The notes: a model not told the origin generated them from the letters alone. DNA of 64,000 nucleotides from Dietzia psychralcaliphila (GCF_003096095.1 NZ_CP015453.1:2356001-2420000); one strand, 5' to 3'; numbered from the stretch's first letter, positions 16,143-25,729 are shown. Numbers and translations are program-made.

Positions 16143-16993
16143 CGACGACGAGGTCACGCAGCGCGCTCGTGACCGGGGCCGGTCGCGGCCTGGGTAAGGA
16201 CATCGCCGCCCTGCTCGCCGCTCGCGGGTACCAGGTGATGGTCACCGACCTCGATGCCGACACCGCCGCCGCGGCCGCCGCCGAGATCGGCGGGATCGCC
16301 ACCTGGGCGGCCGTCGATGTGCGCGACCACCAGCAGGTCGAGAAGGCGCGGGATGCTCTCGTCGCAGCGTCCGGGGGCATCGATGTGTGGGTCAACAACG
16401 CCGGTGTACTGCTCACCGGCCCGGCGTGGGAGCAGAACGAGGACGAGCGGCGTCTCCTCGTGGACGTCAACACGCTCGGAACGATCAACGGCACCGTCGC
16501 GGCGATCGAGGCGATGCGCGGCCGTGGTGTCGGGAGTGCCAGCCCCGGCGGGCACATCATCAACATCGTCTCGCTCGCCGGGATCTCCGCCGTGCCGGGT
16601 GAGGCCGTGTACGCCGCCTCCAAGCATGCCGTGATGGGGTTCAGCACCAGCACCGCCATCGATCTCAGGCTCGCGGGCGTGGAGGACATCGCCATCTCCT
16701 GCATCTGCCCCGACGGCATCTGGACCCCGATGCTGCACGACAAACTGACTGATCCGCAGGCCGCCCTGTCCTTCTCGGGGTCCCTCCTCCAGCCCGGAGA
16801 CGTGGTGCGCGCGGTGGGCACGGTGCTGGACTCACCCCGCCTTGTCACCGCCGTCCCGGCCTGGCGTGGAGCGCTCGCCCGCCTGGGTGCGACCTTCCCG
16901 CGACTGGCCGGGGCGGGCCTGCCCCTCATGGCCGCGCAGGGGCGAAGGACACAACGCCGGCTGCTCGCGACACAGGAGTCCGCACGACGATGA
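16139..16993 (+). CDS. short-chain dehydrogenase/reductase
   Basis: A 284-residue classical SDR that oxidises or reduces a carbonyl/alcohol pair with NAD(P). It has the cofactor motif TGAGRGLG, NNAG, IVSLAG with the catalytic Ser, and YAASK with Tyr and Lys. DLDADT after beta-2 suggests NAD preference. GTG at 16139 overlaps the previous stop, and ATGA at the end couples it to the hydrolase. The position between a metallo-hydrolase and an alpha/beta hydrolase fits a short degradative pathway. Confidence 0.92.
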   Translation: MTTTRSRSALVTGAGRGLGKDIAALLAARGYQVMVTDLDADTAAAAAAEIGGIATWAAVDVRDHQQVEKARDALVAASGGIDVWVNNAGVLLTGPAWEQNEDERRLLVDVNTLGTINGTVAAIEAMRGRGVGSASPGGHIINIVSLAGISAVPGEAVYAASKHAVMGFSTSTAIDLRLAGVEDIAISCICPDGIWTPMLHDKLTDPQAALSFSGSLLQPGDVVRAVGTVLDSPRLVTAVPAWRGALARLGATFPRLAGAGLPLMAAQGRRTQRRLLATQESARR

Positions 16994-17982
16994 CCGCACG
17001 CGTGAACGATGCCGTCACCACCAGCGATGCCGTCATCACCCACCGCGACCCCAGCCCGCAGTCGCGCGCCCTGTACTGGGCCGCCCGCGCCACGCTGCGG
17101 CAGGTGTACCGGGTCTGGCCGCTGACCGACGCCGGGATCCGTGGACTCGCCGCAGTCGAGCGCGGGTTCACCCGGCTCCCGCACCCGGCCGGCGTCCACG
17201 TGGACCAGGACACTCTGGGCGGCGTCCCGGCGGTGACCATCACCCCCGTGGCACTCGATTCAGAGGCCGCCGATCGGGACGCGATGGCGAACGTGGCCGT
17301 GCTCTACCTCCACGGAGGCGCCTTTGTCTTCTGCGGCCCGAGCACCCACCGCCGGCTGTGCAGCAGCCTGGCGACGGGTCTCGGCGCTCCCGTGCACTCG
17401 GTCCGGTACCGGAAGCTGCCGGAGGTCGACATCGGCGCCGTGGTGGACGACGTCTACCGCGCCTATCGTGCGCTCTCCGACCAGTTGCCCGAGGACCACC
17501 GGATCGTGGTGGCCGGAGACTCGGCCGGCGGCTTCTTGGCGGCCAAGCTCTGCGAGTTGGCGGCCCGCGACGGCATCCGGCCACCCGCCGCACTGGTCGG
17601 GTACTCCCCGCTGGTCGACCTCGACGGAGAACTGAGCGACGGCCCGTGGTTCACCCGAGACGCCTACCAACCGGCCAGTACGGTGCGTCGAGCGCAGCAG
17701 CTGTGGTCCAGCCGTCCCCACCAGCTGCCCGGCTGCCGGTCGATGCTCGACTGCGACCCCGCCGTGTTCCCCCCGACGCTGATCACCCTGGCCGCGGGCG
17801 AGCTGGTGGAGACCGCGGCACTCGAGCTGACCGAGCGACTCCACGCCGCCGGCCGGACCGTCGAGACCCACCGCTGGCACACGGCTGTGCACGCCTTCCC
17901 GGTACTCGACGCCCTGACCCCGGAGAGCAAGCGGGCCGGGGAGCTCACGCTCGGGTTCCTGCGACGGGTGCTGGGCGGGTAG
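16990..17982 (+). CDS. alpha/beta hydrolase (HSL-like esterase)
   Basis: A 330-residue esterase of the hormone-sensitive-lipase type. It has the oxyanion motif HGGAF, nucleophile Ser178 in GDSAGG, His301 in AVHAFP and an acidic residue before it in the LAAGELVE strand. These enzymes cleave short- to medium-chain esters. ATG at 16990 overlaps the SDR stop. It is the last gene of the cluster and meets the minus-strand oxidoreductase with only three bases between the stop codons and no visible terminator. Confidence 0.9.
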   Translation: MTARVNDAVTTSDAVITHRDPSPQSRALYWAARATLRQVYRVWPLTDAGIRGLAAVERGFTRLPHPAGVHVDQDTLGGVPAVTITPVALDSEAADRDAMANVAVLYLHGGAFVFCGPSTHRRLCSSLATGLGAPVHSVRYRKLPEVDIGAVVDDVYRAYRALSDQLPEDHRIVVAGDSAGGFLAAKLCELAARDGIRPPAALVGYSPLVDLDGELSDGPWFTRDAYQPASTVRRAQQLWSSRPHQLPGCRSMLDCDPAVFPPTLITLAAGELVETAALELTERLHAAGRTVETHRWHTAVHAFPVLDALTPESKRAGELTLGFLRRVLGG

Positions 17983-17985
17983 ACC

Positions 17986-20103
17986 TCACCCCACCGTCGC
18001 GACGCCCCACGCCGAGTGGATCGCACCGTGGATGTAGCCCACCTCGCCGGCGTCGCCGATCACCTCGACCTCCACGCCGGCGTGGCGCAACTGGTCTGCC
18101 AGCGGCGCGGAGGCGGTGGTGCCATCGGCGTAGATCACCATGTCGGCCGGGGCCGAGGCGGCGTTGCCCTTGCGGTCGGTCCACTGCACGTCGGACTCGG
18201 TGATCCGGGTCACCGTGACCCGGCGCTGGATGTCGACGCCGTGTTCGCGGGCGTGACGGACGGCGGTCCAGCGGCGCGGCATGGCCAGGGGCAGACCGAG
18301 CTGCTGACCGTCGTGTAGCAGAGTCACCCGGCGACCGCGCTCGGCCAGGAACTCGGCCAACTCCAGGCCGACCAGCGATCCGCCGATCACCACGACGTTC
18401 TTACCCATGGGCAGCGCGATCTTGGTCAGCCGACGGATGAGCGACGGGCTCTTGGTGACGCCCGACAGGCGACCGAGTCTCCCCATCACCCGCAGCGCCA
18501 ACCCGGCCTCGCTGGATGAAGCGGTGCCCAGCATGAGATTTCGCAGCGTGTCACCGGTCTGCACAATCGGCAGGTCCCCGCCCGGGATCTGCGGCGCCGG
18601 CCGCACGGCCCCGGTGGCCACCACCACCCAGTCGGGTTGCAGTGCGCGGATGGAGTCCAGCGTCGCCTCGGTGTTCAGGCGGACGTCGATGCCCAGGCGC
18701 GCGATCTCGGCCCGGAACCAGCGGATGAGCGGCTCGTTGTCCGGGGTGGTCATGGTGGAGAACCACATGGTCCCGCCGAGCCGGTCGGCCTTGTCCACCA
18801 CGGTCACGCGGTGACCGCGTTCGGTCAGCACGCGCGCGGCCTCCAGCCCGGCCGGACCCGCCCCCACCACCACGACGTGGGTGCGGGCCGGGGCGGGCGT
18901 CAGCGGCAGCAGGGTCTCGTTGCCCAGCGCCGGGTTGACCGCGCAGAAGGGGGTGTCGTCGAAGAAGTTCTCGGCCACGCAGAGGTAGCAGTTGATGCAC
19001 GGGCGCACCAGCTCCGGCGTTCCGGCGCGCAGCTTGTTGGGCAACTCCGGATCGGCGAGCAGCTGCCGTCCCATGGCGGCGAAGTCCACCTTGTCGTCGT
19101 CGATCGCTCTTTCCGCGACCTCCGGCAGCATGCGGCCCACGGCGATCACCGGCACCGACACGGCCTGCTTGATGGCGGCCGCGTTGTCCAGATACGCGCC
19201 GACGGTGTCCGGCAGGGGGCCGTCGGTGAAGTTGTCGAAGGGGTTGCGGCCCCAGCCGCTCACGTGGATGGCGTCAGCCCCGGCGCGCTCGAACATCCGC
19301 GACGCCTCGATCGCCTCCTCGAGCGTCAGCCCGCCGTCCTGGCCGTACTCCTCGCCGGCCACCCGCACCAGCACTGCCAGCGTGTCCCCCACCCGCTTCT
19401 TGACCGCGGCGATGACCTCGCACGCCAACCGCGCACGGTTGGTCAGCGAGCCGCCGTACTCATCGGTGCGCAGGTTGTCGCACCGGTTGAGGAAGACGCC
19501 GAGGATGTAGCCGTGGGCAACATGGATCTCGATCGCGTCCGCGCCTGCGCGGGCGATGCGGTCGGCGGCGTCGGCCCAGGTGGAGATGAGCCACGCGATG
19601 TCCTCGTGGTCCATTGCCTTGTAGACCATCTTCTTGCCACCGGTGGCGGCGCCGATGCGGCCCAGCTCCTCCGGGGTGCTGTCGGCCAGCGCGGAGTAGT
19701 CGTAGTCGTAGTCGGGCTCGTTGGGGGCGAGCACCGGCCGATCGTTGGCGATGTCCACCCGCGCGACCTTGCCGTGATGGGTGGACTGCACGCACAGCTT
19801 CGACCCCGCGGCGTGGACGGCGTCGGCCAGCGCCCTGAGACCGGGGATGTACTTGTCGTCCGAGAGCCCCGGCTCCTTCATGGACGCCGCACCCACGGGG
19901 AACGCGATCGCGCACGCGCCGGTGATGATCAGCCCTGCACCGCCGGCCGCGCGGGCCACGTAGTGGTCGATCTCCCGCTGCTCGATCTCACCATCCTCCG
20001 AGACGTTCATGTCCATGGCAGGCAGAACGATGCGGTTGGCCGTGGACATGGGGCCGATACGCCCGGGCGACATGAGACGAGGGAAGGAGGTGAGGGTGGT
20101 CAC
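17986..20103 (-). CDS. FAD/FMN/Fe-S oxidoreductase of the old yellow enzyme family
   Basis: A 705-residue protein organised like 2,4-dienoyl-CoA reductase and trimethylamine dehydrogenase: an N-terminal OYE-type TIM barrel (about 1-350), a 4Fe-4S cluster motif CINCYLCVAENFFDDTPFC (about 370-388), then FAD and NAD(P) domains with VVVGAGPAGLEAARVL and VVIGGSLVGLELAEFLAERG. It should reduce an enone or enoyl-CoA with NAD(P)H. GTG at 20103 is used. A strong promoter and a KstR-like palindrome lie upstream, suggesting a lipid or steroid-related substrate. A decayed relative of its 3' third occurs at 54140-54520. Confidence 0.9.
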   Translation of the reverse strand: MTTLTSFPRLMSPGRIGPMSTANRIVLPAMDMNVSEDGEIEQREIDHYVARAAGGAGLIITGACAIAFPVGAASMKEPGLSDDKYIPGLRALADAVHAAGSKLCVQSTHHGKVARVDIANDRPVLAPNEPDYDYDYSALADSTPEELGRIGAATGGKKMVYKAMDHEDIAWLISTWADAADRIARAGADAIEIHVAHGYILGVFLNRCDNLRTDEYGGSLTNRARLACEVIAAVKKRVGDTLAVLVRVAGEEYGQDGGLTLEEAIEASRMFERAGADAIHVSGWGRNPFDNFTDGPLPDTVGAYLDNAAAIKQAVSVPVIAVGRMLPEVAERAIDDDKVDFAAMGRQLLADPELPNKLRAGTPELVRPCINCYLCVAENFFDDTPFCAVNPALGNETLLPLTPAPARTHVVVVGAGPAGLEAARVLTERGHRVTVVDKADRLGGTMWFSTMTTPDNEPLIRWFRAEIARLGIDVRLNTEATLDSIRALQPDWVVVATGAVRPAPQIPGGDLPIVQTGDTLRNLMLGTASSSEAGLALRVMGRLGRLSGVTKSPSLIRRLTKIALPMGKNVVVIGGSLVGLELAEFLAERGRRVTLLHDGQQLGLPLAMPRRWTAVRHAREHGVDIQRRVTVTRITESDVQWTDRKGNAASAPADMVIYADGTTASAPLADQLRHAGVEVEVIGDAGEVGYIHGAIHSAWGVATVG

Positions 20104-20110
20104 CCAGAGG

Positions 20111-20150
20111 AGAATACGCTGGGGTTGACGGGTGTCAAGAACAGGTTCTA
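20111..20150 (-). promoter_or_regulatory. promoter and KstR-like operator of the OYE-family gene
   Basis: On the minus strand TTGACA (20138-20133), a 16-bp spacer and TATTCT (20116-20111) form a strong promoter. The palindrome AAGAACAGGTTCTA (20137-20150) overlaps the -35 and fits the KstR consensus TnnAACnnGTTnnA at all but one outer base. A second short palindrome, TTGAC-ACCC-GTCAA, lies in the spacer. Confidence 0.5.
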
Positions 20151-20256
20151 GTTCTGAGTGGGGACCGAGACCGGGGCGACGACGACGAGGTGCACTTCCT
20201 CGTGAGGGAGAGCGAGTCTTCCTTCCTCAGGAATCCGGTCCCCGTAGTCTTTCCCG

Positions 20257-21099
20257 ATGGATCAGAAAGCGCAGCGCAAGCGTCTGGGCAACAACGATCT
20301 CGACATCGAGGACGAACTGCTGGAGGAGGCCGTCGACACGGTTGTCGAGGGCGCCGAGCGCCTGAACCGAAAGTGGCCCGAGCTCATGGTCACCGGGTTC
20401 TTCGGCGGCATCGACGTGGGGCTGGGAATCCTCGCGATGATGCTCGTCAAGCAGGCCACCGACTCCGACATCCTGGCCGGGATGGCGTTCGGCATCGGCC
20501 TCCTCGCGCTCAAGCTCGCCCACTCCGAACTCTTCACCGAGGAGTTCCTGCTTCCGCTCAACGCGGTGGTCGCCGGCCAGGGCACCATCACGCAGATCGT
20601 GCGGTTGTGGGCGGTATCCCTGGTCACGAACCTGCTCGGCGGATTGGCCTTCATCTCGATCGTCGTACTGGCACTACCGGACTACCACCAGACCATTGTG
20701 GACACCGCCGTGAAGTACATGGATCAGCCCTCGCTGGTGATCATGATCGCCCTGTCCCTGCTCGCCGGTGCCACCATCACCCTGGGGACCCGGATGCAGC
20801 AGGGCACCAGCAACGACGTCGTCAGCGCTCTCCTGTGCATGATCTCCGGGCTGCTCGTGATCGGGCTCGGCATGCTCCACGGAGCGATCAACGCGATCAT
20901 CATCTTTGCCGCGATGCTCGCCGGGGCCGGCATCACGATCCCGGACTTCCTGTACTGGTTCGCGATCGTCATCCCGTTCAACATGCTCGGCGGGCTGCTC
21001 ATCATCACGCTGCCCCGCCTGGTGCGCACTCACCGGGTACTCAAGGCCGTCCGCACGGGCGAGATCTCCCTCGAAGACTTGGAAGACGAGGCGAATTGA
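20257..21099 (+). CDS. formate/nitrite transporter (FNT) family protein
   Basis: A 280-residue FNT-family channel with six membrane helices, from MVTGFFGGIDVGLGILAM to VIPFNMLGGLLIITLPRL. The family landmark appears as LKLAHSELFTEEFLLPLNAV. FNT pentamers pass small monovalent anions such as formate, nitrite or hydrosulfide. The long charged N-terminal tail and the absence of nearby formate or nitrite enzymes leave the substrate open. No clear ribosome site precedes ATG at 20257. It is divergent from the OYE-family gene. Confidence 0.85.
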   Translation: MDQKAQRKRLGNNDLDIEDELLEEAVDTVVEGAERLNRKWPELMVTGFFGGIDVGLGILAMMLVKQATDSDILAGMAFGIGLLALKLAHSELFTEEFLLPLNAVVAGQGTITQIVRLWAVSLVTNLLGGLAFISIVVLALPDYHQTIVDTAVKYMDQPSLVIMIALSLLAGATITLGTRMQQGTSNDVVSALLCMISGLLVIGLGMLHGAINAIIIFAAMLAGAGITIPDFLYWFAIVIPFNMLGGLLIITLPRLVRTHRVLKAVRTGEISLEDLEDEAN

Positions 21100-21135
21100 G
21101 ACACCCCGCCCGGGCGGTCAGGCTCTGCTCGTGCG

Positions 21136-21276
21136 TCAGGAGCCCACGCCGAACCGGGCCGCGAGATACGGCAGCAGGCCCATGCACTCCGGCGTCAGGG
21201 CCAGGCAAGACGCCTCACCGGGCCCGGGGCCGAAGAGATAGCGCAGCGGATTCTCGATCGAGCCGGAGGGAAACAC
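21136..21276 (-). CDS. small hypothetical protein (46 aa)
   Basis: GTG at 21276 is preceded by AAGGAG (21289-21284 on the minus strand) with a 7-base gap, an excellent ribosome site that makes this small gene credible. The product begins VFPSGSIENPLRYLFGPGPG, has two cysteines (EASCLALTPEC) and ends LPYLAARFGVGS. No membrane segment or known domain is visible. Its role is unknown; it lies between the FNT gene and a small membrane protein, on the opposite strand to both. Confidence 0.55.
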   Translation of the reverse strand: MFPSGSIENPLRYLFGPGPGEASCLALTPECMGLLPYLAARFGVGS

Positions 21277-21385
21277 GACGTCGCTCCTTACGGATTCGGG
21301 TGCATTGCCTTTCACGTGAAATCGCACCCTACCGGGCACCCGTTACGCTGCGGCGGAGCAACAATGAAGCACAGGAGGATCGCCG

Positions 21386-21667
21386 ATGGCACGAGAGACT
21401 TTCGTGGCGCTCGCGGGCGCGTTCGCAGTCCTCTTTCTCGTCACCACTGTGTGGACCGCGTGGCAGGTCAACACCCACGGGGCGGACCAGGTCAGTGCTC
21501 CGGTCTTTCCGGCGATGACCCTCGGCGCACTCCTGGCTGTCGTCGTGATGAAGTTCGGCAGCAACCGCGGGGGATCGCGCGCGCTGATCGCCCTTGTCGC
21601 CGCGGTCATCTCCTTCGCGCTGGTCACCTTCGTCTCTCTGGGAGCGTGGTTCCTGCTGGCGGGCTAG
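21386..21667 (+). CDS. small membrane protein (93 aa)
   Basis: A 93-residue protein with three hydrophobic helices (FVALAGAFAVLFLVTTVWTA; VFPAMTLGALLAVVVMKF; ALIALVAAVISFALVTFVSL). AGGAGG lies about nine bases before ATG, supporting expression. I do not recognise a family. The gene stands alone; function unknown. Confidence 0.7.
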   Translation: MARETFVALAGAFAVLFLVTTVWTAWQVNTHGADQVSAPVFPAMTLGALLAVVVMKFGSNRGGSRALIALVAAVISFALVTFVSLGAWFLLAG

Positions 21668-21799
21668 GCTGCCCAGCCCCTCACCGGCCGGACTCTCAGA
21701 CCGGCCCAGCCCTCAGATTGACCCAGCCCTCAGACCGGCCCGGCTCCCCGAACTGCGGCGCCCTGCACACCCCGTGCAGGGCACTGCAGGTCAGCGGGC

Positions 21800-22972
21800 C
21801 TACGCTCTCCGCGCCCCGGCCCACCCCGGCCCGCGCACCAGATACCCGACGCGGTCCTTCCAGGTCTCGGACCGGAACACATCCCGGGCGATGCCGACCC
21901 ACTCGTGCGTGGCGATCCGCGCCGGATTGAAGGTGTCGATGTTGCTGGTCAGCCCGTAGACGACCTTCTTCCCCTCGGGCTCGAAGGTGCCGAACAGCCG
22001 ATCCCACAGGATGAGGATGCTGCCGTGGTTGCGGTCGAGGTACTCACGGTTGCTGCCGTGGTGCACGCGGTGATGGGCGGGCGAGTTGAACACCCGCTCG
22101 AACGGCCCGATCGACCGGATGACCTCGGTGTGGACCCAGAACTGGTAGATCAGGTTGATCGAGCGGGCGTCCTGCACCAGCGCCGGCCGCACGCCCAGCA
22201 GCGAGAGCACCCCGTACGGCACGTAGATGGTCAACGCCTCGGCCACGGGCTGACGCAGGGCGGTCGAGAAGTTGTAGCGCTCGCTCGAGTGGTGCACCAC
22301 ATGCATGGCCCACAGCCAGCGACTCTCGTGGTCGAAGCGGTGGTTCCAGTAGTAGATGAAGTCCCAGCCCAGGATCGCCACCGCATACGCCAGCGGCCCC
22401 GTGCCCAGGTCCAGCGGGGAGAGCCGGAACAGCTTCTTGCTCGCCGTCTCCGCACTCCACAACGTCGAGACCGTCACCACCGCCGAGGCCAACGCCGTCA
22501 CCGCCGACCCGCCGGTGATGCGTCGCAGCGCAGGCGGCACCTGGGCCGCCCCGGCGACCGGCGCTGGGGCGGAGACGGGGAGCTCGTCGTCGTCGCCAGA
22601 CACAGCGGCACCGGAAGGTGACGATGACACCCTCGTCACCCTCGACGGCAGGGCGCCCGCCTTGAGCAGACCGGTGGTCCGGGTGCGCCGCACCACGTCT
22701 CCCACGGTCGCGGCCGCCGCCGCTGCCAGCGACAGGCCCATGAGCGCCTTGGCGTACCGGCCGGTACGCGGCGTGACGGGCGCGAGCAGGATGTCCGCCA
22801 CGTAGGGGGCGACCAGGCTGCCGACGCCCATCGACAGGCTGGCCATGGTGTCGGCGAACTCGTAGTCGCCGGCCCGCTCACCGTCAGCCGGATTGCGGGA
22901 CTGCCAGGTGTATTCGGCCGCCATCGCCGCGATGAAGCCGGGGATGGCCAGGACCGTCAGATCTACCTTCAC
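21800..22972 (-). CDS. sterol desaturase / fatty acid hydroxylase family protein
   Basis: A 390-residue membrane protein of the di-iron fatty-acid-hydroxylase superfamily. The C-terminal half carries the histidine clusters that bind the iron pair: HRFDH, HVVHHSS and HHRVHHGSN. These enzymes hydroxylate or desaturate lipid chains at the membrane. The N-terminal half has two or three membrane helices and a long linker (about residues 85-135) rich in Ser, Ala and Pro. GTG at 22972 is used. It lies 22 bp after the MFS gene on the same strand, so the two may be co-transcribed. Confidence 0.85.
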   Translation of the reverse strand: MKVDLTVLAIPGFIAAMAAEYTWQSRNPADGERAGDYEFADTMASLSMGVGSLVAPYVADILLAPVTPRTGRYAKALMGLSLAAAAAATVGDVVRRTRTTGLLKAGALPSRVTRVSSSPSGAAVSGDDDELPVSAPAPVAGAAQVPPALRRITGGSAVTALASAVVTVSTLWSAETASKKLFRLSPLDLGTGPLAYAVAILGWDFIYYWNHRFDHESRWLWAMHVVHHSSERYNFSTALRQPVAEALTIYVPYGVLSLLGVRPALVQDARSINLIYQFWVHTEVIRSIGPFERVFNSPAHHRVHHGSNREYLDRNHGSILILWDRLFGTFEPEGKKVVYGLTSNIDTFNPARIATHEWVGIARDVFRSETWKDRVGYLVRGPGWAGARRA

Positions 22973-22994
22973 ACCCCAGAGGATATGACGTGGG

Positions 22995-24527
22995 TCACTT
23001 CGGTGTGTGGGCGGGAGCCCCTGCCGGTGCGGCGTCCTCGGCCATCGCGGCCGTCGCCGGCCCCTCGGTCTGCGCGGTGTTGCGGACGAACCACGCGCCG
23101 ACCACGGTGATCAGCGAGATGATCGCGCCCACCAGCAGGGCGTTGTGGACACCGTTCATCTGCGCGGCCACGTCACCCTCACCGGACTCGGCGCCGGCCA
23201 CGATGCCCAGCGTCATCACGGTGATGAACAGCGCGGTGCCCGCGGCCGCGGCGACCTGCTGCAGGGTGTTGAGCAGCGCCGAGCCGTGCGAGTACAGGTG
23301 CGGGGGCAGGGACCCGAGCGCCGAGGTGAGCAGCGGCGAGAACAGCAGTGCCAGGCCCACGCTGAGGATCATGTGCCAGACCACCACGATGACCAGCGAG
23401 CTGTCGGCGGAGAAGAAGGTGTACATGCCCCACAGGCCGGCGGCGGCCAGGATCGAGCCCGGGATGATCAGCGGGCGCGGGCCGATGCGGTCGAAGAGTC
23501 GCCCCACGAACCAGCCGAGCACACCCATGAGCAGGCCGCCGGGCAGCAGCGCCAGGCCGGACTCGAGGGTGGTGGTGCCCAGGACCTGCTGCATGTACAG
23601 CGGCAGCAGGATCAGGGTTCCGAACAGCGCCATCATGGACAGCAGCATCAGCGTGAGGCTGACGGTGAAGGTGCGGAAGGTGAAGGCCCGCACGTCCAGC
23701 AGCGCGTAGTCCTTGAGCGCGAGCTGACGCCACACGAAGACCGTCAGCGCCACCACGCCCACCAGCACGGGCACCCACGGGGACACCAGGGCGTTGTCGT
23801 TGGCGGCCTCACCGAAGGAGCTGAGACCGAAGATCAGGCCCGCGAAGCCGACGGCCGAGAGCACGCCGGAGAGGATGTCGAGCGGGATCGCGCGGGTGGC
23901 GGTGACGTTGCGGATCAGCGTGGCACCCGCCACCAGGGCCAGCACCCCGATGGGCAGGACGCACCAGAACATCCAGCGCCAGCTCAGCACGTCCAGCACC
24001 AGACCACCGACGGTGGGACCGATGGCCGGGGCCACGGCGATCACGATGGAGATGACGCCCATGGTGCGGCCGCGACGGTCCGCGGGCACCACGTTGAGCA
24101 CGGTGGTCATGAGCAGCGGGATCATGATCGCGGTGCCCACGGCCTGCACCACCCGGCCGGCGACCAGGATCGGGAACACCGGTGCCAGCGAGGCCAGCAG
24201 GGTGCCGAGGGTGAACGTGGTCATGGCGATGATGAACACCGTCCGCAGCGGCAATCGAATGAGCATCCACCCGGTGAACGGGATGACCACGGCCATGGTG
24301 AGCATGAACGCCGTGGTGAGCCACTGGGCGGTGGCGGCGGTGACGGCGAACTCCCCCATCAGCTCGGGGATCGCGACAGACATGATGGTCTCGTTGAGGA
24401 TCACCACGAAGGCGGCGGCCACGAGCAGGGCGATGAGTCGCTTGGTGGCGGCGGGCAGCGGCGGGGAGCCGAGGGCGGGGTCCCGCTGGGCGGGCGACAC
24501 GGCAGCGGCGGATGACTCAGTCGTCAC
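22995..24527 (-). CDS. MFS drug exporter (DHA2 family, 14 TM)
   Basis: A 510-residue proton-coupled exporter with about 14 membrane helices and the DHA2 pattern: ILNETIMSVAIPELMGEF in helix 1, RVVQAVGTAIMIPLLM (helix 4 motif B), and IGPTVGGLVLDVLSWRWMF (antiporter motif C). It probably exports hydrophobic drugs or dyes. GTG at 24527 follows AAGGA. A divergent AraC-type regulator lies 161 bp away and is the obvious candidate to control it. Confidence 0.92.
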   Translation of the reverse strand: MTTESSAAAVSPAQRDPALGSPPLPAATKRLIALLVAAAFVVILNETIMSVAIPELMGEFAVTAATAQWLTTAFMLTMAVVIPFTGWMLIRLPLRTVFIIAMTTFTLGTLLASLAPVFPILVAGRVVQAVGTAIMIPLLMTTVLNVVPADRRGRTMGVISIVIAVAPAIGPTVGGLVLDVLSWRWMFWCVLPIGVLALVAGATLIRNVTATRAIPLDILSGVLSAVGFAGLIFGLSSFGEAANDNALVSPWVPVLVGVVALTVFVWRQLALKDYALLDVRAFTFRTFTVSLTLMLLSMMALFGTLILLPLYMQQVLGTTTLESGLALLPGGLLMGVLGWFVGRLFDRIGPRPLIIPGSILAAAGLWGMYTFFSADSSLVIVVVWHMILSVGLALLFSPLLTSALGSLPPHLYSHGSALLNTLQQVAAAAGTALFITVMTLGIVAGAESGEGDVAAQMNGVHNALLVGAIISLITVVGAWFVRNTAQTEGPATAAMAEDAAPAGAPAHTPK

Positions 24528-24688
24528 GGGAATCCTTAGAAATTACGGGTCGAGACAAAGTGGGAAGCCCGGCGTGGCCTCAGCGGCGCGCACGGGAACC
24601 CTCGCACTGTACTGCAGGATCGCGGGCGGGCTTGCTGATGTGACCACCGTTACGGAAGCGGGTCGAGCGGTGGTGCGACAATCACCGC

Positions 24689-25588
24689 ATGACCGGGACC
24701 AGCACTGCGCGACGGGGCGAGGTGGAGACGCGCACCCTGCCCGTGTACGAGGCGGGTGGCGCGGTGATGCCGTTCGTGATCACCGGCATGGACGAACTCG
24801 TGGCCCGCGACACCGAGTGGGATCCGCACTCCCACCCCACTCACGAGCTGCTGTGGAACCGGTCGGGAGCGTCCACCGCCACGATCGGTTCGCGCACCTG
24901 GTCCATCACCCCTGTCGTGGGCCTGTGGATCCCCGCGGGCGTGCTGCACTCCGCGGCGGCACCGGCGGGCACCTGGTACCGGACCGCCCACGTGGACACG
25001 CGCACCAGCTCGCCGCTGCCGCCCGAGCCCGTGGCGGTGGAGGTGACACCGCTGCTCACCCTGCTGCTCGAGCGCCTGGTGGACCACACGCTGGGCACCC
25101 GGTCGCGAGAGCTCACCGAGCAGATGGTGTTTGACCTTCTCGAGCCTTCCCCTCACGCCCTGTTGGTGCAGCGGCCGGACGCCGAACTGCTGCGCCCGAT
25201 CGTGGCCGCGCTGGAGGCCCACCCCGGCGACGACCGGTCGCTGTCCGAGTGGGCGACGCGGCTGGGCGTGAGCGAGCGGACCGTGACCCGGGCGTTCCGG
25301 GCCGAGACGGGCCTGAGTTTCGGCGCCTGGCAGGCGGCGTTCCGGGCGCAGCACGCCTCTGTTCTGCTGGGCACCGGCATGCCGGTCGACGACGTAGCCG
25401 TGCGGGTGGGTTATCGCTCGGCGAGCGCGTTCGGCGCGGCCTTCCGGCGCACCACCGGGCTCACCCCGGGACAGTTCCGCCCTGCTGTCAGCCCTGCCAC
25501 CAGCCCTGGCCACACGCCTCTCGGCGGCCCAGGCGGTGCCGCCGCTGCGACCGCCAGCCTGTCCGAACCGCGATATCCGGCGTCCTGA
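24689..25588 (+). CDS. AraC family regulator with N-terminal cupin
   Basis: A 299-residue regulator: an N-terminal cupin-like sensor (about 25-115, with WDPHSHPTHELLW carrying possible metal-binding His) and a C-terminal AraC DNA-binding domain (about 195-265, LSEWATRLGVSERTVTRAF and VDDVAVRVGYRSASAFGAAFRRTTGLTPGQFR). A Pro/Gly-rich tail follows. Divergent from the MFS exporter, it probably regulates that gene and itself; the ligand is unknown. Confidence 0.87.
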   Translation: MTGTSTARRGEVETRTLPVYEAGGAVMPFVITGMDELVARDTEWDPHSHPTHELLWNRSGASTATIGSRTWSITPVVGLWIPAGVLHSAAAPAGTWYRTAHVDTRTSSPLPPEPVAVEVTPLLTLLLERLVDHTLGTRSRELTEQMVFDLLEPSPHALLVQRPDAELLRPIVAALEAHPGDDRSLSEWATRLGVSERTVTRAFRAETGLSFGAWQAAFRAQHASVLLGTGMPVDDVAVRVGYRSASAFGAAFRRTTGLTPGQFRPAVSPATSPGHTPLGGPGGAAAATASLSEPRYPAS

Positions 25589-25627
25589 TCGAGCGATTGC
25601 GCCGCGGGACGGCTCGGTCGTAATGTC

Positions 25628-25646
25628 TTAGGCCAGCCTCACCTAA
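25628..25646 (+). promoter_or_regulatory. DtxR/IdeR iron box
   Basis: TTAGGCCAGCCTCACCTAA matches 16 of 19 positions of the actinobacterial iron box TTAGGTTAGSCTAACCTAA. It lies about 85 bp before the siderophore-binding protein gene, so the transport operon should be repressed by iron-loaded IdeR/DtxR. Confidence 0.85.
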
Positions 25647-25729
25647 TGGCCAGCGCGTTGTATGACTAGGCGCCGGGTCCGGGTGGGTCCTGCCCTGTTC
25701 ATCTTCTCCAGAATGAGAGAGCCGCCCTG

